A DNA stretch of 64,000 bases, from positions 74,951,235-75,015,234 of the forward strand of contig OY829326.1 in assembly GCA_963691655.1 (NCBI GenBank), read 5' to 3'. The notes below the pieces were generated by a model that made no database searches, was not told where the DNA came from, and saw only the letters and a list, made by a program, of their open reading frames with translations. This stretch comes from Toxonevra muliebris. Taxonomy: Eukaryota > Arthropoda > Insecta > Diptera > Pallopteridae. Numbering within the stretch: position 1 is the first letter of the stretch; each line of letters opens with the position of its first letter. Made by a program: the position numbers and the translations under genes. Positions 10,021-23,300 of this stretch are shown here, in pieces.

Positions 10021-13000
10021 ATGGCAGACCAATATAAGTATGTCAGATATTATTTGCAAAAGTATCTAAAAAATTATGAAGTTCTGGCATAGGCGTCCCA
10101 TACCTAAGATTTGTTATTACAGCCTCGTATCTTTTTTGGCATATTTTTGAACCGTTATATAGAATAAATTGGAGGTGGTTTTTCCACTACCAAAACGTCG
10201 TTCCCTATATGTGCAGAAACAAAATTAGACTTGACGATTTCTTCTTTGAACATAGCCCATTTTACGCTCTAAAATCGTGCAAGACGGTCCAAAATGTTGA
10301 TTGTTTTTAATAAAATATCCTTTTTTCTTAACAGGATTTTGTTTGTTTTGGCCACAAATTAAACTTAGTCAATACTTGGTTATCACATTTTAAATACGAA
10401 TATTAACATTTTAATTTTCTTTCCAGGTTAATTCATCCTATAAAACATTTTAGAGATTTTCTCGATAATAAAGTTCGTTTGGATGGAAGAAATTTCGATA
10501 AATGTAGACCTATTGGAATCAATGTGGCATCGTTTCACAATGCACTGGGATCATGTGCCATCAAAATCGGAAATTCAAATGTCATTTGTGGAGTTAGAGC
10601 CGAGCTGGCCAAGCCGAAAGCGAGCACTCCACGCTGTGGTTATGTTATACCGAATATAGACTTATCTTTTATTCCACCTGCTTCACATTTGAATATCAGC
10701 CATGACCTTCCGGAAATCCTCAGTTGTCACATATACAATATTCTTAACGATTTTGAGTGCATAAAATTAGAAGATTTATGCATTCAACCAATGAGACTAG
10801 TGTGGTGTTTGTATATTGACATTGTTTGTTTGGAAATTGATGGAGGAATTTTCGATGCAGCAGTTGTGGCTTGTGTTTCAGCATTGAGTAATCTGAAACT
10901 CCCTGAAGTTTCTTATGATGAAAAAACAGACAAAATAGAAGTTAAATCCGAGAAAAAGTTACTGCAAGTTAACGCAGCTCCAGTTATTAGCACATATTGC
11001 CTATTTGATAAGTAAGTAATTTATTAATATGATGTCTCCATTGAACCAGAGTATAAATTAGTGTCTAACCACATTTTTATTAAAAAAAAGAATTTAACTC
11101 GCAAGAGCATATTTTGGAAATATCGCTTTTCAACTTTTTTTTTCTCAATTTTCCCAGTTTAAAAAAATGTAATGGACTCAATTAAAAAGTAGTTTTCAAA
11201 GTATATTTATGCTCTGAGCTCGGATTGGAATACATAAATTTTCTCTCATATCTGGAATTCAAAACATTTTAACACATAAGTGCGACAAATACCGGTTTTA
11301 GACATTTTGCAACGTTTATTAAATCTACACTATATTTTCTACAAACTAGTTAAATTTTTTTTCGACCCATACTTAACGCTCGTATCTATACAGTTTTTCG
11401 CGGTAGTATACCGTTTTTTCAACTCCAAAACCGCATACCGCCTTTTTTACCAAAATTCCGCGACTATACTAAGAAAAAAATATAAAATTTTTGAACGCTG
11501 GGAAATTCAAATTTAACAATCGCAATGCAAAACGTCTAAGGGAACAATGGCAACTCTTTGCGAGAATACTTTTGAAAGAAGTGGAAACATTAAAGGCGAT
11601 TCTTATCGTCAAATGTAACTTGAAATAAGCATGCGTTTATTTCTATAAATACCTCGTAGCAAAGCCGCAATCACTTCTTCAAATTTCTTCCAAGCACAAA
11701 TTCAGTACAACTACAGAAGGAGATATGAAAATGGAGAATGAAGACGATTTAGATGATGGATAAATTGCTTTCCATGTTAATTTTCATTGAAAAAAATTCA
11801 TACCGCGAAATATACAGTTTTTTTTTCAAATTGGTTCACAGTTTTTTAAAAATTGTTGGTGGAAATATACAGTTTTTGGTCCGAAAAAAGATACGAGCGT
11901 TACACATACTGCATATGTTATTTTTGATTCAATCGTTAAAATCATTAGTTTTAAAAAAGTTTAACAAAAAAATGTAAAACTTAAATCTTAACAATCATGT
12001 TTACCATTTCTTAGTGAAAGGATCGAGATAAACAAAAAAATATAGTTCTGAAATCCGTTTCTGTTCGGTAACGGAATTGATTCCGAATTGTTCCGTGTTC
12101 TACAACCAGATTTTCGGAATTGCCATCAGATTAAATCCGATTGCAGATGTTCTGGCATCCGATTTTATGAAATTTGAGTCGGATTCAATCCGATCACCTA
12201 AGAGCGTGTGGATTTGCAAATTTTTGAACAAATAGAAATTTTCAAAGAAATAACAAAAGAATTAAATGTAAAAAAGCAATTGTAAAAAATACTGTTGTTT
12301 TATTTTTGCAAAAATTTATTAATTCGAGTATTTTAATGAGCTTTGCAGTTTTGGCAGCAATTTTAGTTAAGAATCAGAAGGATGGAGAAGAAAAAAGTGT
12401 GTTTTGAGCTGCATTGTTATGCTTCCTCCTAATTATATATATATAACAAAATTTACAAATATTTTACAAAAATAAATTTTGTTTATTTACAAAGCAACTT
12501 TTTTATTGGTTTTATTTTCTTGTGAAATTTTTTAATTAATTAAACTTCAAAACAATTGTAAAGTCAAAAATCACTAAACATACCCCTTGAATATAATTTC
12601 AGTTCAAAATTTTCAATTCCCTCCTGAATGTAGAACACCTTTTTGAATCCGAATCGGATTTCAATTCCGTATCCGAAGCAATTCCGCTTCGGATGTCAGA
12701 GCAGGCCTGTGAATAGTGTTTTATTATGAAACCATTAAAATACTCGAAAAATAAAAAATTGTTAACAGAAACTAAATTGGCGTAATAAATTTTAAGGTTA
12801 GAATTTTTCAAAATTTTCAAGATCCGATCAAAAAATAATTCCTGCAACAGCTCTTAAGATAAATGAATAACAGCAGTCTATAATATAATAGCAGCCCCTT
12901 AATTTACTCTATTGTAAAATTTTTCGTTTTTATATTCCAAAAAGTGCAAAGTCCATGTGTTTTTTTAATTTTTCATATTCTCTTTTCCACTCACTTTCTT

Positions 13001-13793
13001 CGCATTTTGCACGTCTTCATCGGCTAATGTTGATATTATTTTACAATTTCAAGTAGGAAAATATATAATAAATAAAAACAATTTTTGATATATTCCATTG
13101 ATATATAAGTATATTCCACAACCATTTTTTATATATAAATGATGTGTTGCATACTTGTTATGTCCTTTTTTTTAAAATTAAATATTCACCTTTCTCAATT
13201 CTTTTATACTAATAATAAGATAGCATACTTACGTGTTGCAATTCACCACGCTTCACCAGGCGGTACGAAAATTTAACATAACCACTTTATTTACATACAA
13301 AGTAATAAGTGCGGTACACTTTCAGGGTCCTATTTTTAATATTAAAAATTCACCTATTTTGAACTTCGAATGTGTCTTTATTTAAAAAAAGGAAGTGCAA
13401 TTGACCGGTTTTACCTACTCTTACAATTTCTTATAATGCTCAAGAGGGAAAAAATTTTAGGTTCAGAAATTCATTTCGAACAAAGGCCAATTAAATATTA
13501 ATTTACAAAGAACCCGTTTGGGAACAAATGTTTTGCTCTATTGAAAATATATGCATTTTTAATGATGATTTTATTATTTTCTTTTTAGTGTCATCTTGAC
13601 AGATCCAACACATGATGAAGAAATTCTTTCCAGTGCATTGATCCATTTAGGAGTTTGCACGAATGAAGTTGGAGTTTTTCATAAGCGTGGCGGAGTACCA
13701 ATAAGAAAACAAGAAATCGATACCTCAATGAATAATGCAGTTTTAAGAGCAAAGGAAATAACAACTCTTTTTGAAACGCTCAAAACAAAGTAA
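10021..13793 (+). CDS. Rrp43: Exosome complex subunit EXOSC8 / Rrp43 (RNase PH-like)
   Basis: Catalytically inert RNase PH-fold subunit of the RNA exosome ring, 268 aa (human EXOSC8 is 276). Exons: 10021..10037 (MADQY plus two bases), 10427..11011 and 13589..13793, with phases agreeing at both junctions. Markers are KLIHPIKHFRDFL, RLDGRNF, NVICGVRAELAKP, GYVIPNIDLSF, EDLCIQPMRLVWCLY and VILTDPTHDEE, in family order. The loop with AELAKPKASTP matches RRP43 rather than RRP42. The donor GTAAGT at 11012 fuses F-D-N to VILTDPT. Exon 3 is open upstream of its first ATG, so an ATG-only search would miss its start. AATAAA begins 5 bp past the stop. Intron 2 (2577 bp) contains two TIR elements. Confidence 0.93.
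11374..11902. mobile_element. Non-autonomous DNA transposon, 14-bp TIR and 8-bp target duplication
   Basis: TAACGCTCGTATCT at 11374-11387 is the exact complement of 11889-11902. The 8 bp outside are CCCATACT on the left and CACATACT on the right, one mismatch apart, as expected for hAT- or P-type integration. Subterminal ATACAGTTTTT words occur near both ends. There is no transposase. It lies in intron 2 of Rrp43. Confidence 0.65.
12060..12690. repeat. Diverged inverted repeat rich in TCCGATTC words
   Basis: Left arm 12066-12104 (ACGGAATTGATTCCGAATTG then GTTCTACA) is mirrored by 12629-12675 (TGTAGAACACC then AATCCGAATCGGATT). The arms are patchily matched, as in an old TIR element. Ends were not defined. 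Confidence 0.4.
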
Positions 13794-13798
13794 TATTG

Positions 13799-13804
13799 AA
13801 TAAA
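13799..13804 (+). terminator. Poly(A) signal of Rrp43
   Basis: AATAAA 5 bp after the stop codon, with a second AATAAA near 13822. Confidence 0.6.
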
Positions 13805-14342
13805 TATTTTAGTTGTCATCAAATAAATCCATATTTTTAAAATTTCCAAGTAACATTATTGTATTTTAATTTCGCAATTGATATAGATAATAGTAAACAT
13901 CGTTATCGTTCTTAAACAAGTTTAGTAAAGAAATATCAGTATAATAATTTGGAACCCACTTCCAGATTTATCGTAATCTGGTTTAAACAGGGTTTTTTGA
14001 AGTACTACATAGTTAAGCCATCAGAAACTGAATTATTAAAAATGCTTTTATTATTATGTCGAGAATGGATTTTTTTTTAAATTCATTCTTTTTAACAATT
14101 AGTTGGCTAATTAAAGCTAATCAAAATGCATTGTGAATAGTTTATCTAAAATATCCTTTATTTACGTTGTCCTTTGGTTGTCTGCTAATCAACTTAAGTA
14201 GAAAAACTTATTTTATTACTTATTACACAATATTAAAGTTATTTTTATCGACTTTTATACAAAAATGAATATGATTATTATGAAATGCAAGTGGTAAAAC
14301 TAACATGGCTATCAATTATATGCGTATAATATCTAATATTAT

Positions 14343-14348
14343 TTTATT
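14343..14348 (-). terminator. Poly(A) signal of Ptp69D
   Basis: Minus-strand AATAAA 14 bp past the TAA stop at 14362-14364. Confidence 0.55.
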
Positions 14349-14361
14349 GTAAAAATATTTA

Positions 14362-17300
14362 TTAACATTCAGAAGATGATTCTGTCGACAGTTTATGCAA
14401 GTCTGCATAGTTGGCTATGGCGCGATGTAGGAACTCGTATTGTGCCTAAAAGAAAAAAATAATTTTCATGAGTTTACAGATAATTACAGATTCAATAAAA
14501 TATATAATGTTGTAAATTTCTACAGTACTGAATGAACTACGAAAAGTAAGCTATGCCACCATATTCTGATTCCCGAATATACAGAAATGAGTAGCAATCA
14601 GATAACCCGTTATTTGGTACGGAAGGTAGCGGCCAAGAATTACAATGATCCAGTGCCCACTGTAAGAACAGGAACTTACATTATAATTAGACAGCAAAAG
14701 CTGCTGATTGGACGCTTTAAATCAAAGTGAGCAACTCTATGACTCAAGCTATGTAAAAATATTGAAAGATCACATTGCAAATTTTGTCATAAACGGATCT
14801 GCTAATTCGATCACCGACAGTACATCTTATTCACTTGCAGACTAGATTATTGTATGCTAAATAAGAATCAATCAAAAAAATACAAATAAATTAAATAAAT
14901 CGATATTTAACAAAACCCCAATATGCATATGCAACTGAAAACAAAAGCAAATGTGCCCGGGGGCACATGGTAAAAGTGAAACTTTTTTTAAACTTAATAC
15001 AAATACACTTTACTACGATCGTAATAAAATTGCTACATTTTTCGCAAAATTTTAAAATCTCCTCCGTCACACCGCTTGAGCTAAAATCTATGATTTTTTC
15101 GATGCATATTACTTGTGTAAAAAGGTCCGATATCACTGTTTTTCAAAAATTTACACATGACAAATACGTGAATATGGTAACTCTTTTACTTTACGAGCTT
15201 GCCAAAAGAGAGAGAACACAGATATATGCAATATCATTTACTACGATAATGGATTTCTTAGGTCCGAACCCTGGCACTAACTGCACCTTTCGTTTGTTTT
15301 CCTTAATTCCCGGAAATAATTGTTTTGTGTACCTACTTTGTGCACATGAGCACAAAATAAACACAAATCAGAAGTGTATTCGGTTTGTTACCTGTTTTCG
15401 TTCGTTTGAATGAGAAAAACTAAAGAAAAAGGGACGCCTCGCAAGACAACACTAAACTCACGTTTAGGTGTGAAAATGTGTCTTTTTTTATTTAATTCCA
15501 AAATTCCAAGATTTTATTGTTGATTTCCAGGGTGAAAGATTAAATTAATATATGAACGCATGGGAAAATAGTTTTCATAATTTTATTCTTAAATAAATAG
15601 TTCTGCTTAAAGTTTATATATGAACTTAATTTTAACATTATATTTTTTTGTTTGCACTATATCGTTATTATTAATATTTAGAATCTCTGTTCCAAGTGCG
15701 ATTTAATGTAAATGGTTTATATTGAACGTAAGCTGAGCTTGTGCGTTTAGTTTTGTAGGTCTGGCATTCTCCATAATTCGGGCTGCAACCAGGGGATAAC
15801 CATAAATGTTTAGATTGCTGTCGTTGATTATTTATATGTGCTCTTAAAAAAGAACTTGTTGCTGATTTTGTGGTAACCTTTAGTTGGTCTTTCGTAGCAC
15901 TAATATTATCTGTATCTTCCAATATTTTAAGCAATTCAAGATCGGTGGAGCTTAAATCGCAATCCAGGAAATCGTCGTAGTGTCTTAACTCGAGATCAGC
16001 CATTATTAGATTTTTTTGTAGAAGCGTTATGTCCTATTCAGTTAACTGTATGATAAATACTGAATGTTTTCCTTAACTTCACCTTATTTTATACTTTTCT
16101 TTTAAAAGATACACCATTTTGCAAAAAAAAAAACTACCCTGAACACATGTGAAGATATTCTGCGTGCAGTGATTCATGCATATCTTCAGGCCAGACAAAC
16201 ATGCGTACTTTTTTGACATTTTGCTCATCGACTGCTGTCAATGTTTGTTTACTTTCATCGATTATTTTAATTTATTTTAGTAATATAATATTTGTTGCTG
16301 AAATTCATATTCATATTAAAACTTTTTAAATCGCTAACGAATTTTATGACTATACGGGAGTGCCGCATGTAGTATAGATGCTATCGACGGGAAGCATATT
16401 GAAATAAAATGTCTTTTTTATCATATAAACATTCATTATTTTTTAAAAATCCAATTAATTGTTCCTTCATTTGTCATTTGTTTCTCAAAAAAGTGATAAA
16501 ATACAAAAATTAAGTTTTTGTTGTTGCTAATACTGCCGCTGAATTACAATAATTAAAATTTTTAGAGACATCATGCAGCGTAGCGCAGAATTTACATGTG
16601 TACTCTAATTCAGCTGCATGCAGAACTCTGCATTTGTTAGGATTTTGAAAAATGCGTTCTAAAATATTGTTTGTGATAATTATCTACCTGCTTCCGTTTG
16701 AATGTATAATCAGTGGCGGATCCAGGGAAGATGGGCAATGGGCAGTACGGGCCCAATTAAAGCGAAATCTAATAAACATAATACATAATACTGACTTAAA
16801 AAAAATCTGTCAAGAACCAGAACCAATTTTAGATTAAATAAATTAATTATGGAAAAGTTTTATTTCAAGTTCTAAAAATCCGGCTCATTCATTTATCTGA
16901 AACATCTTCATGTTTGAGGTTAGGTGATGTGATGGGATAATATGCAGTTTTTATGAACTGTGTCACTGTTAAAGTGGGGTATACATACATCAAATTCAAA
17001 CTCGATTAAACTTGCAAAAAAACGCATCAAATTTCGTAATAGACCGCTATGATGTAGAGTTGCCCCAAAACGTAGCCAATCGTAGCCAAATGGGTCCCAA
17101 AAATTTCCAAACTGAATTACTGACCATATCCCGGTCTTGATATTTTAAAACGATATAAAAAAAAAGTTTCGTTCAGTTTCCGAACGGAGCAGAGTAGTTT
17201 TATTTTGTTGCTAAATATTTTGTTTATCATTTTGATTCTCTTCAAATATATTTAATATTAGCAATAATTATAATAGCCGCCAGCATTTTACAAGAAATAA

Positions 17301-20300
17301 ACAATGAACTGTCAAACGAAACCCTAATCGAAACCAGCTTCACAATGTGAACGATTGAAGTTTCGTTAGAAACCATTTGCCGAAATCACGCAATTTCGGC
17401 TCAATGGGAACATGGTATTAATCAATTTTAAAAATTTGTCTTTGTTGTTTTTATGTTTTTAAAAATTAAATATAAAATATGTATACGGCAAAAAAACTAA
17501 AAACCATGGAGAGTAGACGTCATTTATGTGTCGTTTATATGAACATATGAAATAAATGGCTGTTCAGACGAGAGCAAGCATGAAAAGCCTGGGCAGGCGT
17601 GTCGTGTTCGAATGAGTGCAACCATGACGGAATTTTTTTAATCAAAAAAGAACAATGGAATTGGAATTTTGTCACTTTTTCTTGTGCTCATTAATATAGG
17701 TTCTTTGTTCGCAAAAAAATGCAAAAGAAATATCAATTATGTGCCTTAAATATGTACTTAAAATTAAATAAAAAATAAAAGCAACAATCTCTTAAGAAAT
17801 TAAAATAAGTTTATAAAAATAGCAAGAAAATAAAGACTGTGTGCCCTAGATTCGCATTGTTTGTTTGCGTTCATGTTGCCTATTCAACTTCAAAAAAATT
17901 ATGAGGGAAAGTGGCAAAATCGGAACAATATGAACATGGAACTTTCATCAATGCGCCGATTTTTATTTTTGGATTTTCGGCGCAGCTCTGCTATCTCTTT
18001 CTCTCTACCTTTCTCTTTCAGACAAGATTCATGCCTGCTCTCGTCTGAACAGCCACTAAGAATAAAAGTGTGTAGAATAGATAACGATTGCAAAAAAAAG
18101 TATATTTTTTTATTTTGTGCACACAGTTGCATAAAATAGTATCTGTAGGTAATGTGAGAATCGATGCAGCTACGTGGTATTCATGAACAGCTACGATTAT
18201 GACCGCTTCATTCCATGGGGGAGAAATAAAAAATGCGAAATAAATATATCATTCAGTTCGTTTTGCTAAACTCTTTTCTACTACAATTTTCCGAACATAT
18301 TCTTATTTCCTTTTGTATATGTGTGTCTTTTACGTTTTCCATTTACATATTTCGTTTGCTTTCTCTTTTCATATTTTCCATGGTGGTGTACTCTCAAAAA
18401 TAATATAGAAGTTTTTTTTTTTAATTCTGGTTAGGACCTTTATAAACTAAGTTTGATTTGTAGTATGTACTTTGATAAAAATTAAATTTATATTAAATAT
18501 AATGGGAATAAAAACTTACGAAAGTATTTAATAGCCTTGGCCGTTGAGATCGAATTTTTCTAGCGGTGGAACAAATGTCGATACTTTTTTCAGTTCTTAA
18601 TTGCTGCACTAAAATGCACATGGTTACAAATATAGAGCTTCGATCTGTTCCCAAGCTGAAAAAATAGTAAGGAAAATATTAGAGATCATTTTAGAATTAT
18701 GTACATAATGTAGGACTATTAACTTTTCTCCAGGACTCAATGTTTACTTTCTTTTCCTTCTTCTTTTTAATCTCAAAATTCGTTTGTTCATAACTAATTT
18801 TAGAAGTAGAATGAAAGCCCCACGAGTTCCATGCAAAAGTTAAGATTTGACAGAATATTGAGTGCGTCTTGAATAAAATATTAAAAAAATGGTGTGATTT
18901 AAGGAATACACCGAATAAAATTGTCCGCTACAAAAACGATGAAATCTTTTGAGCCAGTAATCCAATTTTTATAAACTAAAGTATTTTATTTTGTAAATTA
19001 GTTTTAGATTAAAAAAAAATAAGATCTATTATTTTTTAATAAAAAGTTTTAATTTTTCAGAAACCCAGTCCATTAATGTTTTTATGGTAGTGTCCCACAC
19101 CCTCACAGCTGCTGAAGACCACTTTCTTTTGAAGTCTTGAAGGTCTTTGGCCATTTTTTTTTTTGTTAACTTCATCTTTTTTTACTAAAGCCCAGTATCT
19201 CTCAATCCTTAGTTCTGGGCAGTTCGGTGGATTAACACTAAAATCATTTTATTCCGTTGGAACCACTCTAAGACCGCTTTGTCGTAGTGACATGAAACGA
19301 GGTCAGGCCAAAAAAAAGTGGTTACTTCATGTTGGCGTAAAAATGGAAGTAACCTCTTTTGCAATAATTCCTTCACAAATATTTCGCCATTGATTCCACT
19401 CGATGTTGTGAATGAGTTGCTCCTTTTGCCACAACTGCAAATTGTTTGCTAAACAAGAATTTTTTTTTGGAGAGTTTTGTCATCTTTTTAGCTTTAAATT
19501 TGTTAGCCACATTTCCTTGAGAATCGGCTGTATAAAATTCCTGCCAAGGAAGCTAGGAAAAGTCAGTAAGTCTCGTCGTCCATTATGCAGCATTCGAGTT
19601 TCTTAATAAAATCTTGTTTCAGCATATTAGCTCGTTCTTGACGGCGTTTCTATCTGGAAATTTTGCACCTTGTACGTATGCAGCCCAGCTTCCCTTTTAG
19701 TTCCACATACGAAAATTTCTGAGCCGATTTCCTTCCCGATATGCTTGGATTTTTCTTCAGAATGGTCACAACTTTCTTCGCCTTCTCATGATCATGTGCC
19801 CCTTTTTTTTACCAAAAACTTTCTTTCGTGCAATACACAGTTCTTTCTTAAAGCATTTAATAACGCGAAAAATGGTTAAGGGTTAGCCCCTACCTCTTTG
19901 GCAATGTTTTTAAAAGACAACTGAGGTTGCTTTTGAAAATTTTTAATAATATATTCTCGCACTTCCAGTTCGCTTGCCATTTTTGCGTTAAATAAATTTT
20001 TATTGAAAATAAGCGACACATAATATGAATTTGAATCTTTTAATAGCAGAGTATGGGAAGAAATGTAAGGGACAATTTTTTTCGGCGCAGTCCTTATAAT
20101 AATTTACCTGCAGTGCACCGTTAATGGGGATCTGCATCCAAGATTTTTATCCTTGTTGTGATGACTTTGTGCTTGATCTACCAGTTCAATAATACCGCGG
20201 CAGACTTCTGGTACTTCTCCATCTACTGTGGGCCAGCCATTATATTGAAATTGAGTTACCTTTATTGTGTCGTCAATTTTGCAATTAGTTACGTTAAATT

Positions 20301-23300
20301 CTCTTCGTGTATAATACGGACAACTTTCGCTTTGCATATATTTTACAATAATATGATCATATTGAATTTCATCGTCAGCCCAATATCTTGGGCATTTTCG
20401 TGGACCATCTCCAATCTAAAACAGTTAGATAAAATGAGTTAGCATTGTAATTATTTGAATAAAAGTTTGATTTTCATATAATTTACAAGTCTTATAGCTA
20501 TTACTGATATTAGAAATCCCAAAAATCAGAAAAACTATAGATTGTTCCAAGATTCCTCAAATTATCTACATATATAAAGTTAAAACATAGACCAATCCTT
20601 TATGTAATATTACCTCTGATATCATAACAAGGGTTGAAATACTTTGTTCGGAAATCATTCTCCAGAAATCTCCGATTGTATTTTCCATGGGATCTTGAGT
20701 TATTATGAATGTATCAGAGTTTTCATAACCTTCAATAAACGATGCATTGATATAAGTTGAGTTCTCTTTCAAGGGAATCGGAGTTAGAATAACCTGTAAA
20801 AATAAATTATTTTATTTATTTAAATTATTGGTTTATATTTTCGTAACACTAACACATATAGATATGTATAAATTACAACCCCGGCCTGTCCTGTGCTGGC
20901 AATGTTTGGGTAGTACGAAAATTACAATTAAAAAAATGTGTTCAAAAGAAACGACCATATAAGCGTAATAACCTACGATCTAAATCTAATTATTATCCTT
21001 AGCATTCATATCGCATGAGTAGTTACACCCAATTAGTAGTTACTTAGTACTTCCAATAGTGTCCAATTTTTTGCAGTTAATGTTAAGAATGATACTTTTC
21101 TTTAAGGTGATTAAATTTACAACTCCCTATTATCTTTATGATCTATTCAAGTTTTCTTAATCACTTAGGAATACATAGATTATAATCCCAAGAATTTTTA
21201 AATCTGCATATGAAAAATCATTTGTTGTTGAGATTGCGCGTCTGTGGAACTGCCTGCCCTTAGAAATTCGGTCGTTTTCGTGCTCAGTCAGCGCTTTTAG
21301 ACATAGATGCCTCCTACATCTCAATAATAAATGATTTTCTGTTACAAAGATTCTTCCTTGTCACTAACAACTACATAAGGGGCATCCTCATGTTTCGTTT
21401 GGGGTGGAGTGCTATGCTCTTTGGTTTTCTTTCTTCCCTTCTTTCTTCCTTTACCGTTTCTACATTTCTTTCTTCTTTCCTCTTTCCACTTTTTTCTTTT
21501 TTCTTTATTTTTCCTTTTTTTTTCAATTTATTTAAGTTTCATATTTTTCTTGTAACAAGTAAAACAATTCTTTATTTGATTTTTACTTTCTTTTAATTTT
21601 TCTTATTGTTTACTCTCTCTATTTTTCTTTCTGTAATCAAACTTGGCCATATCTGGCTTTTTGATTATATTTAACTAAATAAATAAATAATACTACAAAC
21701 ATTCTGCCTCAACACACAAACTTTCTTGTTATAGTATATGCCGTTTCAAGCATCTCGTTTGCATGGTGGTTGCCACTGCCTTGGTTATAAACAACCATAT
21801 TCTACCTAATAACTACAACATATCTCCTTTATACCGGATATACCGTTTCTAACATTTCCTTTCGTGGGTGGTGCTATACCCACTTGGACAAAAACGACCA
21901 TATTCTGTACAATGGCTACCATTATGCTCATTCATGTTCCTTGCCATAATTCCTCAATTATATTTTTTCAAAGATTCCGTTTGTATGGTAGGTGCCCCGT
22001 CCACTTGTTGGATTGAAACAAAAAATAGCATATGTTGACAGGAAGGTGATATTACAATACCAAAATAATTGAAATAATATTTAAAGCAAGCTTTCATTTA
22101 AATGTTGTGCACGCACTGATTTTTTTAAACTTTTTTTTTTCTATTTCTAAATTACTAGTTTCTAGTTTAAAAAAAATAGTTGTTGTTGATAATTTTTAAC
22201 AATTAATTGAAACAGTAAGCAACAAAGATTATGAGCTTTAGTTTCGTCATTTTTAGGTAAAAATAAAAGAAAAACAAAATTAGAAGTAATTAGTTTTGAA
22301 TAGAATTCTATTGCAACAAGTGCATATCCTTACTAAACTAACAAGAAAAAATATATGAGTGAATGTTTTTAAATTTTATTGTCTTAATGCTTGATTGTCC
22401 GACACTGTATATATAATACTTACTCGGTTACGATCATATGGTATAACATCTTCATTTCTATTTTTTGACATATTCTCCTCAACGCTGCCAATCGTACATG
22501 TTTTGTTTATCTCCTCACTAACAGAAAGTAATTTCTAGAACAAATAATTTTGTAATTATTTAATATTTTTTCATTAAATTAATACATGTTGGAAAGAGCT
22601 TCACTATAAATAATTACAAAGCTTACCTCAAATTCAAATTCCAATTTACTTTTATCTTTGCCGTCATTCGGTTTCTTTTTAAGACTTTCAATTGTTGCCG
22701 ATAAAGATAAAGCAGAGAGTTCCGTATTCCCGAAATGAGCAGTGTCCAGCAAGGCCCGATATAGAAAAATATACTGTTTCTAAAATAGAAATTCAAAAAA
22801 ATTCACATATAAGCAACATCAACGAACTGTTTTATTATGACTTTAAACATCTTGCGGGACCAGTAAACATTATCCGATTTGAACAATTATTTTTGTATTA
22901 TGTTTGTATTTATAAAGAACAATAGCAGAGCTGGCGAATTTGAAAAAATAAAGAATGTGGGCAGAACATTTTTGTCAAATCAAAACTTATGATTAAAATT
23001 TTAAAACTTTCAAGACCAATGTAGGGCTACATGCTTATTGGAATGAGTAGAAACTTTTCTGCGCTTTTTCTTTTTAATTTGTCATCATTCTTGGGAATTT
23101 ATCGGGCCCCAAAATTGTTTTTTTATTCCTACACTTTTGCCTACCAATTTTCCAGTGTGCATAGAAAAGTTAAGGACTATAGATTATATGAAATAAATAA
23201 ATTATGATTGCATCTTCTGGGAGTGAAATGGCACTGATAACTCGGACTCATCGTTATTTTGTACTTTTGAATTGTTTTTGGTTAGAGCAGAAGTAATAGA

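Noticed and set aside
21390..21596. 68-aa hydrophobic plus-strand frame
   Set aside because: Pure TTC/TTT-rich low-complexity tract downstream of a LINE end.
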